DNA of 64,000 bases from an uncultured Tateyamaria sp. (GCF_947503415.1 NZ_CANNDS010000003.1:62001-126000); one strand, 5' to 3'. Counted from the stretch's first letter, positions 45,799 through 54,620 are shown. The notes: generated from the sequence alone by a model not told the origin. Made by a program: numbers and translations.

Positions 45799-45949
45799 GT
45801 CTTTCCTCCCTAGGGTGTGGTTCGAATTTTGATCCGATCCGGGGTGCGCGACCCACTTTTGACGTGGTTTGGCGCGGTCGTATTCAACAGACCTATCACA
45901 TTCAAAAGATGATCCTGATCCGATTTGAATGGCAGTTTATAACCTTGCG

Positions 45950-46888
45950 TTATGTTGAGGACGTGTCCCCCAGCAGTTTTTCGAGAGCCAGAAGGTGATG
46001 CGCGATGCGTTGCTTCGTGGCGTTAACGTCACCATCTTGCCAGTTTCTCAATCCATGGCCCGCTGCCATACCGCTCCGCCCATCGTCCAAAAGGGATTGA
46101 AGGAGCGGGGACGGTTCGGGACGGGCGTCAAGGTCGAACAGGACCTGACGGTGAATGTCATGGGTCAGTTCCAACCCAACGAGATCGGCGTTCTCAAGCG
46201 GACCAAGCACTGCCAAACGTCGGCCGAAGCTGGCCTTGACCACATCATCAACGGCCTTGGCCGAACAGATGCCGTTTTCTACCAAACTGATCGCCTCGCG
46301 CCAGAGCGCATGCTGCAAGCGGTTGCCGATGAAGCCGGGAACATCCTTTTCCACAAGCGCGGGCGTTTTGCCCGCGTCCGCGAGCAAAGCCATCATCGTG
46401 TCGGCCAAGCCCGGATCGGTCCATTCGGTTTTGACCACCTCGACCAGCGGGATCATGTGCGGCGGGTTCCACCAGTGGGTGCCAAGCGCGCGGTGCCGGT
46501 GCCGCAGCCCGCCCATGATCTTGGTGATTTGAATGACAGACGTATTGGAGGCGAGGATCGTATGGTCGGGGGCGTGCGCCTCGACCTCGGCAAAGATGGA
46601 TTGCTTCAGTTCCAGCTTTTCGGGGGCCGCTTCGAATACAAACCCCGCATCTCCGACGGCGGCCTTGATACTGTCGCACAGTTCAATCCGTTTCAACGCA
46701 CGTGCAATATCTTGATCCGACGCGCCCAGCAGGCGCAGGCTGTCAGATACGCGCTGTGGCAGGGAATGCAGCATGTCGGGCAGGGGATCATGCACGGCGA
46801 CGTAGTGACCGGCGCGGGCAAAGGTCAGGGCGATGCCATGGCCCATCAACCCGCCACCGATCACCGCAATTTGCTGGTTCTTGTCCAT
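45950..46888 (-). CDS. 3-hydroxyacyl-CoA-dehydrogenase-family protein (beta-hydroxy acid dehydrogenase)
   Basis: 312-residue NAD-dependent dehydrogenase. The N-terminal IAVIGGGLMGHGIALTFARAG carries the GxGxxG site; SNTSVIQI and THWWNPPHMIPLVEVV hold the catalytic His-Asn region; a C-terminal 3HCDH helical domain follows. Free-standing members of this family (carnitine dehydrogenase, lambda-crystallin-like) oxidise a beta-hydroxy acid. In this cluster it could supply the beta-keto acid for the BKACE enzyme (inference). It lies 3 bases after the SDR gene. Confidence 0.83.
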   Translation of the reverse strand: MDKNQQIAVIGGGLMGHGIALTFARAGHYVAVHDPLPDMLHSLPQRVSDSLRLLGASDQDIARALKRIELCDSIKAAVGDAGFVFEAAPEKLELKQSIFAEVEAHAPDHTILASNTSVIQITKIMGGLRHRHRALGTHWWNPPHMIPLVEVVKTEWTDPGLADTMMALLADAGKTPALVEKDVPGFIGNRLQHALWREAISLVENGICSAKAVDDVVKASFGRRLAVLGPLENADLVGLELTHDIHRQVLFDLDARPEPSPLLQSLLDDGRSGMAAGHGLRNWQDGDVNATKQRIAHHLLALEKLLGDTSST

Positions 46889-46891
46889 CCC

Positions 46892-47677
46892 TCAGCCCGC
46901 CGTGTAGCCGCCGTCGGCATAGAGGATATGCCCGGTGTAGAAGTCGGAGGCGCGGGAGGACAGGAACAGAAGCGGTCCCGCGAGGTCTTCGGGTTCGCCG
47001 AGCCGCCCCTTTGGCACACGGGTGAGGAAGCCGTTGCGCACGGTCTTTGCCTCGTCCGTGTCTTCGAACATCCATGCGGTGAGGGGCGAGCGGAAGACGG
47101 TCGGCGCGATGGCGTTCACGGTGATGCCTGTGGGGCCAAGCTCGCATCCGAGCGCTTTCGTGATCCCGTCCACGGCGGCCTTGGACGCGCAATAGGCGGT
47201 GTAGCCTGCCGGGTGGCCCAGAAGGCCTCGGGCGGAAGACATGAGGACGATCTTGCCGCCATTCCCTTGCGATTGCATTTGTGCGCTGGCGGCGCGGGCC
47301 ATGAGCCAGCTTTGGGTGACGTTGGCGTCCATGACACCTTCGAACGTGGACGGGTCCATGTCGCCAATCTTGGCGACCTTGTTCATGCCGGACGCTACGA
47401 CAAGGATATCCAGGCATCCGTATGTTTCCACCGTTTCTGCAATGAGGGCTGCGCAAGCATCTTCGCTGTCCGGGCGGGTGTTGATCTGGTGGGTGTCGCC
47501 AGTGCATGTGGCAGCGACCTCTGCCATGGCTGCGGCGTTTCCTGCAGCCAGAACCACCTTGGCCCCGGCCCCTGACAGGCACCGCGCGGCAGCCGCGCCA
47601 AATGCACCGGATGCGCCTGTTATCAGAGCGACTTTGCCGGACACGTCAAAGAAGGATAGCGGATTGTCGAGGCTCAT
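46892..47677 (-). CDS. Short-chain dehydrogenase/reductase
   Basis: 261-residue classical SDR. Cofactor site TGASGAFGAAAARCL, conserved VVASGMN in place of NNAG, and catalytic YTAYCASKAAVDG (Tyr-x3-Lys). Glycine motif spacing is normal. It overlaps the cupin gene by 4 bases and is followed 3 bases later by the 3HCDH-type gene. Substrate unknown. Confidence 0.86.
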   Translation of the reverse strand: MSLDNPLSFFDVSGKVALITGASGAFGAAAARCLSGAGAKVVLAAGNAAAMAEVAATCTGDTHQINTRPDSEDACAALIAETVETYGCLDILVVASGMNKVAKIGDMDPSTFEGVMDANVTQSWLMARAASAQMQSQGNGGKIVLMSSARGLLGHPAGYTAYCASKAAVDGITKALGCELGPTGITVNAIAPTVFRSPLTAWMFEDTDEAKTVRNGFLTRVPKGRLGEPEDLAGPLLFLSSRASDFYTGHILYADGGYTAG

Positions 47678-48024
47678 GGTCGACCTCCTTCAGGATAGGG
47701 GATCACGACAAGCATTTTGCAGACATGGTTGCTGCGGTTTTCGATTTTGCGCACCTCTCCGGGAGGGATTGTGCAACTGTCCATCGCGCGCAAAACGGTG
47801 TCAGTTCCGTCAATGGTGATCGTCATTTCACCCTCAAGCAGCACATAGACTTTTTCGAACGGGGTCGCGTCGGGACCGGCCCCGCCACCGGGTAGAAATT
47901 GCGAGAAGCCGATCCACTGGTTCTCCGGCCCGCCATCCTCGAACCCCTGCAGGCGCAGCCCGGTGACGCCCCAGTGGTTTGGGGCGTCGTAGGGTTGGGC
48001 GTCGGCAAAGCGTTTGACCAGCAT
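47674..48024 (-). CDS. Small cupin-domain protein
   Basis: 116-residue single-domain cupin. The ATG at 48024 shares one base with the cyclase stop. The beta-barrel region contains FEKVYVLLEGEMTITIDGTD and SCTIPPGEVRKIENRSNHVCKMLVV; the usual His-rich metal motif is weak (no HxH), so metal binding and enzymatic function are doubtful. It might be a sensor, a chaperone for the substrate, or a low-activity isomerase. Confidence 0.72.
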   Translation of the reverse strand: MLVKRFADAQPYDAPNHWGVTGLRLQGFEDGGPENQWIGFSQFLPGGGAGPDATPFEKVYVLLEGEMTITIDGTDTVLRAMDSCTIPPGEVRKIENRSNHVCKMLVVIPYPEGGRP

Positions 48025-48863
48025 CAGAAGTCCTCGCCCGCCTCGATCCGGTAGGCTTGATCCTTGTCCATCATGGCGACCAGGCGGATGATGCAGCCAT
48101 CGCCGCGGTCCCAGTTCCACGGGAAGAAGGCGAAGGTGACGCGTTTGCCGGTCACGCGGTCCAGATCGCCGCCGACATTTTCAATGCCAAGAATGCCGTT
48201 GGTGAACAGTTTTTGGTGCACAGGCTCCCATTCGGGGAAATCGACCTCCCATGGAGTGCCGCCAGACCACTCGAGGTATTCTTTTTCAAGATGCGGCAAG
48301 ATGGGGCCGTTGCGCTGCGGGCCGATGGCCGTGGCGAGCGGATGGTCGTTGGCTTGGGTGTCGTGGCCGACAACCTTCACGCCCTTTTCCACCATCCAAT
48401 CGGCGGCAGAGGGGACAAGGCCGGGGCAATAGGCAAAGTAGTCGCCGTCTTCGTATTGCTTGTGCCAGCCGGTGTTGATGATCAGAACGTCATTTTTCCG
48501 AATTGCGTCGCCGCAGGCTTTTTCCAGATCGTCGCCGGTAATCTGTTCCCATTTCTTCTTGGGAATACTGACCACAAGGCCCGAGCCAAAGAAGTGGGGC
48601 AGGGGCACTTCGTCGATGAACGGCGTGCCCTGCACCACGTGGGCCGGGGCGTCGATATGCGTGGTGACGTGCATGGTCGTGGTGATTGTCTGGCTGAGAA
48701 CGCCCGACTTGGCCATGTAGTGCTTGCGGTCGATCTGGACGTCCTTGAAGTAGGGCCAGTTCGGGCACTGAAAGCCGTAACGGTGGCTGAGGTTCACGAA
48801 CTCCAGCCCCATGTCGTTGTTGTCATTTTCCTGGAAATCGATCCCTCGAATATTGACGACCAT
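48024..48863 (-). CDS. Cyclase/kynurenine-formamidase-like metal hydrolase
   Basis: 279-residue protein of the cyclase family (PF04199), which includes arylformamidase and isatin hydrolase. The start at 48863 is set by GGGAGGAG just upstream. The metal motif is VTTHIDAPAHVVQG (the HxGTHxDxPxH pattern, with HVTTHIDAPAH here). Such enzymes hydrolyse amide, lactam or lactone bonds. It is the first gene of the leftward unit and faces the IclR regulator, so it probably performs an early step. Confidence 0.84.
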   Translation of the reverse strand: MVVNIRGIDFQENDNNDMGLEFVNLSHRYGFQCPNWPYFKDVQIDRKHYMAKSGVLSQTITTTMHVTTHIDAPAHVVQGTPFIDEVPLPHFFGSGLVVSIPKKKWEQITGDDLEKACGDAIRKNDVLIINTGWHKQYEDGDYFAYCPGLVPSAADWMVEKGVKVVGHDTQANDHPLATAIGPQRNGPILPHLEKEYLEWSGGTPWEVDFPEWEPVHQKLFTNGILGIENVGGDLDRVTGKRVTFAFFPWNWDRGDGCIIRLVAMMDKDQAYRIEAGEDF

Positions 48864-48913
48864 CGGCTCCTCCCAAAGCTGCGTGTTGCTGTCCTGTATT
48901 ATGGTGCGTATGT

Positions 48914-48926
48914 ACCGCATTGCGGT
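48914..48926. promoter_or_regulatory. Candidate IclR operator between cyclase and iclR genes
   Basis: Perfect inverted repeat ACCGCA-T-TGCGGT in the 141-base divergent region 48864-49004. It lies 51 bases from the cyclase start and 79 from the regulator start. IclR-family proteins usually bind short palindromes in such regions; no second copy was seen. Confidence 0.45.
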
Positions 48927-49004
48927 CAATAATTGATTTGGCTGCGTGCTACGGGTAGGTTTTGGCGCATACTTGGTGCCTGAAGAATGAAGTGAGAACG
49001 GCGG

Positions 49005-49748
49005 ATGCAGCACGAAGAAATATCGAAAAATCAAGGTATTCAGGTGATTTCACGGGCGGCTGACATCCTGAGATTGCTGGGGCGAGAGACGGGCGGACTG
49101 AGCCTTGGGCAGATTGCCAAGCGGGTTGGACTGCCCCGCTCTACGGTACAGCGCATCGTTGCAGCACTTGCGACCGAAGGCTTCATCTCGACCGAGCGAG
49201 GGGATGGGGGAATCAGGTTGGGCCGTGAAATCCAAAGCCTCGCGCAGGCCGTTTCGTCAGACATGCGCGCACGATTGCGCCCGGTGATGGAGCGTTTGTC
49301 GGAAGAGACCGGCGAGACGGTCGATCTGGCCGTGTTGGAAGGGACGCAGATGCTGTTTGTCGATCAGATCGAAGGCAGTCACAGGTTGCGGACCGTGTCC
49401 CGGATCGGTGAGCACTTTCCCTTGACGACAACAGCAAATGGGCGTGCGGCCCTGGCGTGCATGCCGCCCGAACGGGCGTTGTCCATGATCCGGGCAGAGC
49501 ATCGGAACCGCGGCCAATACGTACCGCCGCTGAGCGAGATTGTGGCTGATATTGATAGCATCCGCGCAGGTGCGCTCGCCTGCGATGAGAACGAACACAC
49601 CGATGGCATCTGCGCCATGGGGTTTGCCGTAGCCGATCAGGTGGGCGACATTTTTGCTGTCTCCGTCCCTGTGCCCAGCTCGCGCTATGACCGGGTGAAG
49701 CCGGTGCTTGCGCAGGCGATCAAAGCGGCGATTGCCGAATTGAACTAG
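49005..49748 (+). CDS. IclR-family transcriptional regulator
   Basis: 247-residue regulator with an N-terminal winged helix (QVISRAADILRLLGRETGGLSLGQIAKRVGLPRSTVQRIVAAL is the family start; residues 10-52) and a C-terminal effector domain (EETGETVDLAVLEG, FPLTTTANGRAALA). It is divergent from the cyclase-to-BKACE cluster and is the obvious local regulator. Its stop is 1 base from the stop of the convergent aldehyde dehydrogenase gene. Confidence 0.9.
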   Translation: MQHEEISKNQGIQVISRAADILRLLGRETGGLSLGQIAKRVGLPRSTVQRIVAALATEGFISTERGDGGIRLGREIQSLAQAVSSDMRARLRPVMERLSEETGETVDLAVLEGTQMLFVDQIEGSHRLRTVSRIGEHFPLTTTANGRAALACMPPERALSMIRAEHRNRGQYVPPLSEIVADIDSIRAGALACDENEHTDGICAMGFAVADQVGDIFAVSVPVPSSRYDRVKPVLAQAIKAAIAELN

Positions 49749-49749
49749 A

Positions 49750-51234
49750 TCATCGCATCACAAACGGGTTTTCCATCGGCGCGTCGGAGGTGTTGATCCA
49801 CGTCGTCTTGGTCCGTGTGTAGTCGTGGATCGCTTCGATGCCCGCTTCGCGCCCATATCCCGACTGGTTGAAACCGCCGAACGGGGCAATGGGAGAGATT
49901 GCGCGATACGTGTTGATCCAGCAGATCCCGGCCCGCAATCGGTCTGACACGCGGTGGGCACGGGCAAGGTTCTGGGTGAAGATGCCAGAGCCGAGCCCGA
50001 AGTCGCTGTCATTGGCAAGCGCGATGGCTTCATCTTCGGTATCGAAGGGAAGAAGCGACATGACGGGGCCAAACATCTCGACCTTCAGAGTTTCGATGCT
50101 CGGGTTCGGGCATTCGACCAGAGTGGGCGGCATGTAGTTTCCAGCCGTGTCCAAAGCTGTTCCGCCGAAGTGTATCGTGGCGCCTTGCGACCTTGCTTTG
50201 TCCAAAGTGTCAGCAATCCGAGCAACCTGTGCTTGGGTGCAAAGCGGGCCAACATGGGTGGTGCTATCCAAAGGGTTGCCCATTTGGATGTCAGCCGCCT
50301 TCTCGCGGATTTTTTCGACCAGTTTGTCAAAGACGGGTCGGTGCACCAGACCACGTGACCCCGCCACGCAGCTTTGTCCGGAGGCTCCGAAGTTGCCTGC
50401 GATCAAGCCATTGGCTGCCCCATTCAGATCGGCGTCGTCAAACACGAGGATGGGGGACTTGCCCCCCAGTTCGAGCGTCGTGACAGCAAAGTTTTCTGCC
50501 GAATTGCGTACGACGTGTCGCGCGGTGTCGGGCCCGCCAGTGAAGGCGATACGGTCCACTTGAGGGTGCCTGGTCAGCGGGATCGCGCAATTGTTGGCGT
50601 CGCCCGTGATCACCGACACAACGCCGGGAGGAAAACCCGCCGCCTCGATCAGTTTAGCAAATTCGAACATCGGCGCGGGCGCGATTTCGGATGCCTTGAG
50701 CACGACGCTACACCCCGCCGCGAGCGCCGGGCCCAGCTTGGTTGCAGTGAGGAACATCTGGGCGTTCCAAGGCACCACCGCAGCGACAACCCCGATAGGC
50801 ATACGGCGTGTAAAAACGTGCATGTCGGGCTTGTCGATGGGCAGCACGGCCCCTTCGATCTTGTCGGCAAGCCCCGCATAGTAACGGTAGTAGTCCGCGA
50901 CGTAGGCTGTCTGCGCCGAGGTTTCCGCCAACAGCTTGCCGCTGTCTGTCGTCTCGATCCGGCCCAGATGGCCCGCGTGTTCTTCGATCAGATCAGCAAG
51001 GCGATACAGCAATTTCCCACGTTGTGTTTGGTTCATGTCGCGCCAAGTCGGATCATCAAGCACCCGTCGCGCCGCCTGTATCGCGTCATCGACATCCCCG
51101 GGCGCAGCACAGGCAAACGTTGCCCAATCTTTGCCCGTTGCAGGGTTCTGTGTCGCCATCACCTGACCCGCCGCACCGTCGCGCCACGCGCCATCAATGA
51201 AAAGTTGGTAGTGCTGGGTCATCGTGTCCCTCAT
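49750..51234 (-). CDS. NAD(P)-dependent aldehyde dehydrogenase
   Basis: 494-residue ALDH-superfamily enzyme. The general-base glutamate is in TLELGGKSPILVFDDAD and the catalytic cysteine in GASGQSCVAGSR. The ATG at 51234 overlaps the LLM stop by 4 bases; ATG 51222 is an alternative. It is the last gene of the LysR-linked cluster and would oxidise an aldehyde made by ring opening; in the trigonelline pathway two such dehydrogenases act, here only one is present. Confidence 0.88.
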   Translation of the reverse strand: MRDTMTQHYQLFIDGAWRDGAAGQVMATQNPATGKDWATFACAAPGDVDDAIQAARRVLDDPTWRDMNQTQRGKLLYRLADLIEEHAGHLGRIETTDSGKLLAETSAQTAYVADYYRYYAGLADKIEGAVLPIDKPDMHVFTRRMPIGVVAAVVPWNAQMFLTATKLGPALAAGCSVVLKASEIAPAPMFEFAKLIEAAGFPPGVVSVITGDANNCAIPLTRHPQVDRIAFTGGPDTARHVVRNSAENFAVTTLELGGKSPILVFDDADLNGAANGLIAGNFGASGQSCVAGSRGLVHRPVFDKLVEKIREKAADIQMGNPLDSTTHVGPLCTQAQVARIADTLDKARSQGATIHFGGTALDTAGNYMPPTLVECPNPSIETLKVEMFGPVMSLLPFDTEDEAIALANDSDFGLGSGIFTQNLARAHRVSDRLRAGICWINTYRAISPIAPFGGFNQSGYGREAGIEAIHDYTRTKTTWINTSDAPMENPFVMR

Positions 51235-52265
51235 TGAAAGGCAGGCATCACGTCGTCGATAAAACGGGCCAGCGACGCGCGTTTGCGTTCGAAACTCATA
51301 CCGCTGTCGATCCAGAATGCATACTCGTCATAGCCCAGATCTTCGTACCGCTTGATCTGGTCGATCACCTCTCGGGCTGTGCCGATGGTCAGATCGCGGT
51401 GCATGTTTTGCGGGGACATCATTGTGTTGGCGGACAACTCATCATCGCTGAGTTTCGCAATTAGCCCCTGTTCGACAGGCCGTTTGTTCTGAAACCAAGC
51501 GCCGAAATAGCAGTAGAAACGCGATAATTCGCTCGCGGCCACATCGACGTCATCGGCATCTGACCCGACATAGGTGTGGTGCAGCAGCATGATCTTGGGG
51601 CGCTGCCCATCAAAGCTGGCGCAAGCGTCATTGAACCGGCCCATCAACGTTTCGATCTCTTCAAGCCCTTGCCAAAGTGGCGTCACTTGGATGTTGAAGC
51701 CGTTGTGCACGCCAAATTCATGGCTATTGGGATCGCGTGCTGCGATCCAGATCGGCGGGCCATCGGCCTGCCGCGGTTTTGGCGCGCATGTCGTCGGTGG
51801 GAATTGAAAGAACTCGCCTTCGTGCGCGCAATCCCCGGACCAAAGTGCGCGCAACAACGGCACGGTTTCCCGCATGCGCTGCCCGGCTTCCCATGCGTCC
51901 ATCCCGGGCATCATGCGTTCATATTCGTAGGAATAGGCGCCGCGTGCGATGCCCAGTTCGATCCGACCGCCCGTTATCACGTCTGCCGATGCAGCCTCGC
52001 CAGCCAGTCTGACCGGATGCCAGAAGGGCGCGATGACAGTGCCCGTGCCAAGGCGCACATTCCTGGTTTGGTGGGACAGGTCCACAAGCGTCAGGAACGG
52101 GTTGGGCGCGATCGTAAATTCCATCCCGTGATGCTCGCCTGTCCAGATTGCGCGCATCCCGCCGTCGTCGGCCATCTTGCACAGCTCGATGAAGTCGCGG
52201 CGCAATTCGTCGTGCTCCTGATCCGGGGTCAAGCGTTCCATATGAGCAAAGAGGGAGAAGTCCAT
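51231..52265 (-). CDS. Luciferase-like (LLM class) flavin-dependent monooxygenase
   Basis: 344-residue TIM-barrel FMN monooxygenase. Motifs include AIWTGEHHGMEF, RLGTGTVIAPFWHPVRLAGEAA, and GRIELGIARGAYSYEYERMM. It needs reduced flavin, supplied most simply by the flavin reductase encoded 12 bases upstream. This pair, with a hydrolase, an aldehyde dehydrogenase and a LysR gene, resembles the oxygenase TgnA of trigonelline degradation, which opens the pyridine ring. Substrate assignment is inference only. Confidence 0.88.
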   Translation of the reverse strand: MDFSLFAHMERLTPDQEHDELRRDFIELCKMADDGGMRAIWTGEHHGMEFTIAPNPFLTLVDLSHQTRNVRLGTGTVIAPFWHPVRLAGEAASADVITGGRIELGIARGAYSYEYERMMPGMDAWEAGQRMRETVPLLRALWSGDCAHEGEFFQFPPTTCAPKPRQADGPPIWIAARDPNSHEFGVHNGFNIQVTPLWQGLEEIETLMGRFNDACASFDGQRPKIMLLHHTYVGSDADDVDVAASELSRFYCYFGAWFQNKRPVEQGLIAKLSDDELSANTMMSPQNMHRDLTIGTAREVIDQIKRYEDLGYDEYAFWIDSGMSFERKRASLARFIDDVMPAFQ

Positions 52266-52277
52266 GGCTCAGATCCT

Positions 52278-53180
52278 TTACGAAATGGTGTGGACGTCGC
52301 CATGCGTGGCGTCGCCCAAGTACAAGCCAAAGTCGCGGTTTTGAGCTTCCTCAGCATAGCGCGTCATCATGTGATTGATGGCTGGGCTGGCGTAGCTCAG
52401 CGTGGGCAAACGCGCTGTGTGGATGGGCTCCAAGTCGGGAAACCAGTTGGTTTGCCGCGCCGTTGCGCGAACAAAAGTATAGTGCGCGCGGGTGTCAGGA
52501 TCATCGAAGATTGAATAAACAGGTCCCAATTCGATGGGCCCGAAGGTTGTTGTCATGTCGCTGCGAATGGATGCACGGTCGCGACAGGTGATGGACGGAG
52601 GCTGATAACCTGCGTCGGTTTTGTCGAGCAGTACGCTATCCCCGAACGCGATGATCACGCCGCCAATTGTTGATTTCGCACTGTCGGTCAGGGCTGCGCG
52701 CTCAAGCCCGAGGCTGAAGTAGCCTCCGTTGGCAAAGCCCAGCCCGAGGTCCGCCCGGTGTTCGAATGCCATAACTTCACCGATCAGAACGACATGATCG
52801 CCTGCAGGAACGGCCTTGTATGTGCGGCATGAGAATGTGCTGACTGCACCTTCGATCACCGGCACCCCACTTGCGTCATCATGGTGCGGAGCGACACCAA
52901 ACCTGTCTGCTTTAGAGCTGGCGAAGGCATTTGAGATGTCCTCTTGCCCCTCTGCCAAAACGCTGATGGCGAAGTGTCGGCAGGCAGAGAAATCTTGAAA
53001 GGATGACAGGTGATGGCCGGGGCAAACAAGCACCAAGGGCGGGTCTAGCGAAACCGATGTGAATGAATTGGCGGTAAAGCCCCGTGCTGTCCCGTCGGAC
53101 CGCCTCATCGTGACAACCGTGACCCCTGTCATGAAACTGCCGAAAGCAGAGCGCAGCGCGCGGCGGTCAAGCTGGGTCAT
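52278..53180 (-). CDS. Flavin reductase with C-terminal extension
   Basis: 300-residue protein. Residues 1-~165 are a flavin reductase domain (MTGVTVVTMRRSDGTARGFTANSFTSVSLDPPLVLVC at 18-54, EVMAFEHR, ANGGYFSLG) giving FMNH2 to the neighbouring oxygenase. About 130 further residues, from KSTIGGVIIAFGDS, do not look like the core domain; they may bind a substrate or effector, or an oxygenase. Overlaps the hydrolase gene by 4 bases. Confidence 0.83.
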   Translation of the reverse strand: MTQLDRRALRSAFGSFMTGVTVVTMRRSDGTARGFTANSFTSVSLDPPLVLVCPGHHLSSFQDFSACRHFAISVLAEGQEDISNAFASSKADRFGVAPHHDDASGVPVIEGAVSTFSCRTYKAVPAGDHVVLIGEVMAFEHRADLGLGFANGGYFSLGLERAALTDSAKSTIGGVIIAFGDSVLLDKTDAGYQPPSITCRDRASIRSDMTTTFGPIELGPVYSIFDDPDTRAHYTFVRATARQTNWFPDLEPIHTARLPTLSYASPAINHMMTRYAEEAQNRDFGLYLGDATHGDVHTIS

Positions 53181-53956
53181 GAGAACACTTTCCGTGCCAA
53201 GTCCGACAAAGCGTCGATCACAGCGTCCGCGTGTGTCATCGGCATCATGTGCGCCGCCCCGGGGACAATCCGCGCCCGGCCCAGCGGGGCAAGGGCCGCC
53301 ATGCTATTCGACATTGCTGGGGTCGAATTGGGCTCGTCGCCGCCGGTCATGAAAAGCGCGGGGCAGCAGATGCTTTTCAGTTCTGCCTCTGTCGGGCCGT
53401 CCGAATGTGCAAAGACCGAATATGTAGATTTGTATCCAGCCGGATCGACATCGGTCAGCCACTTGCGACACGCCGTCCGTGCCGGCGTCTCCTCATCTCC
53501 GAACCAACGGCGCAGCGTTGGTTCCGGATCGCCATTCGTTTTGCTGTTCAGGCTTTGGGCGCGTGTGTTCACGGCCTGTGCCGCCTCTTTGCCGCGCTTG
53601 TGGATCGCGTTGAGTGCGGCCACACCGGCAATATTGTCCGGGTGCCGCCACGCCAGTTCAAGTGCAATCATCGCGCCGAACGAGTGGCCCACCACAAGGG
53701 ACTTTGCCGGCAAGATGCGACGTATGACATCGACATAATCAGAAACGGATCGGGCATTTTCGAGCCTTGCGCTGTTCCCATGCCCGGGCAGGTCAATGGC
53801 GGTGACACAATAGCCGGTGGCCAGGCTGTCGATTTGTGCGTTCCAGGCTTCGGCACGCAAGCCAACACCATGCAACAACACTACATTTTGGCCTTCGCCC
53901 GCGACGATTGCGGACAGATCCGCCTGCTCAGACCGCTGCCGGGTTGTCCAGGTCAT
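53177..53956 (-). CDS. Alpha/beta hydrolase
   Basis: 259-residue alpha/beta-fold hydrolase. The start at 53956 (MTWTTRQRSEQ) follows AAGGA and overlaps the DUF1185-type gene by 29 bases. The oxyanion region is LLHGVGLRAEAW, the nucleophile elbow GHSFGAM (Ser), the acid in MTGGDEPNS and the His in GAAHMMPM. In the tgn and vitamin B6 pathways similar hydrolases split the N-formyl or N-acetyl enamine after ring opening; this would fit here. Confidence 0.85.
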   Translation of the reverse strand: MTWTTRQRSEQADLSAIVAGEGQNVVLLHGVGLRAEAWNAQIDSLATGYCVTAIDLPGHGNSARLENARSVSDYVDVIRRILPAKSLVVGHSFGAMIALELAWRHPDNIAGVAALNAIHKRGKEAAQAVNTRAQSLNSKTNGDPEPTLRRWFGDEETPARTACRKWLTDVDPAGYKSTYSVFAHSDGPTEAELKSICCPALFMTGGDEPNSTPAMSNSMAALAPLGRARIVPGAAHMMPMTHADAVIDALSDLARKVFS

Positions 53957-54527
53957 GTCCAAGGTCCTTGAGATCTTGATACCGGTCGCCAATCCGGTGG
54001 TGCGGGCGTCCGCCGGTGGCAGCTCCCAGAACCACGACGATCTCGTCCGCGCGTGGTGCATCCGGTATCGAGAATTGCAGCGTCAAGTAATGCGAGCGGC
54101 GCCCGGTATCGTTCTTGTCCATCAACGGCACCATGATCGGTGCGCACGCGGGACCACGGGTATTGGTAAAGGCAAGGTAGGATTTCGCGCCAACGGCCTC
54201 GCGAAAGAAGTTACCAAAGCGCAGGGTGTGGATCAGACCTGAGGCATGCTCTATCTCGCCATCAAGGCCAACCACAGCCGCCTTGCCGTAGGCTTCGATG
54301 GCGTCGCCACTGCCCGCCAGTGCGATCATCCGCTCGGTCAGCAGTTGACCGAGGACGGGTCCGTACGCATGAATCTCCGGTTTCAGATCCTCGACATACC
54401 GTCCAGCCCACGGGTTTCTGACAACCGCGGCCACTCCGAACATCCGCCAAGGCGGATCGGCTGGCCGAAAGCCTTCGACCAAAACCTCTTCGTCATAAGT
54501 GACGATCTTTCGAATGTCCGGTTGCAT
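53928..54527 (-). CDS. DUF1185-type ('amino acid synthesis') family protein
   Basis: 199-residue protein resembling the DUF1185 family. Visible stretches are IRKIVTYDEEVLVEGFRP at the N-terminus, AVVRNPWAGRYVEDL, a central FREAVGAKSYLAFTNTRG, and a C-terminal RADEIVVVLGAATGGRPHHRIGD. No catalytic residues are known to me. It is first in the leftward operon, divergent from the LysR gene, which suggests a real role in the pathway or in handling its substrate. Confidence 0.7.
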   Translation of the reverse strand: MQPDIRKIVTYDEEVLVEGFRPADPPWRMFGVAAVVRNPWAGRYVEDLKPEIHAYGPVLGQLLTERMIALAGSGDAIEAYGKAAVVGLDGEIEHASGLIHTLRFGNFFREAVGAKSYLAFTNTRGPACAPIMVPLMDKNDTGRRSHYLTLQFSIPDAPRADEIVVVLGAATGGRPHHRIGDRYQDLKDLGHDLDNPAAV

Positions 54528-54605
54528 CGTGATCCTCGTTTCCGTGTTTGCGAACTATCGAAAACGGCACTGTCTTTGACAAACGAAGGTTTTGGGGGCT
54601 TAGGT

Positions 54606-54620
54606 ATTAAAAAAACTAAT
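54606..54620. promoter_or_regulatory. Candidate LysR binding site
   Basis: ATTA-N7-TAAT inverted repeat (contains T-N11-A) 14 bases before the LysR ATG, in the 107-base divergent gap 54528-54634. It fits the loose LysR-type box but lies very near the start codon, so confidence is low. Confidence 0.35.

Noticed and set aside
45995-47575. 526-codon open frame on the plus strand
   Set aside because: Antisense to the 3HCDH-type and SDR genes, whose cofactor and catalytic motifs are intact; no recognisable motif of its own.
54518-54526. CCGGTTGCA half-match to the inositol LacI operator
   Set aside because: It lies in the first codons of the DUF1185-type gene and lacks the other half; chance match.
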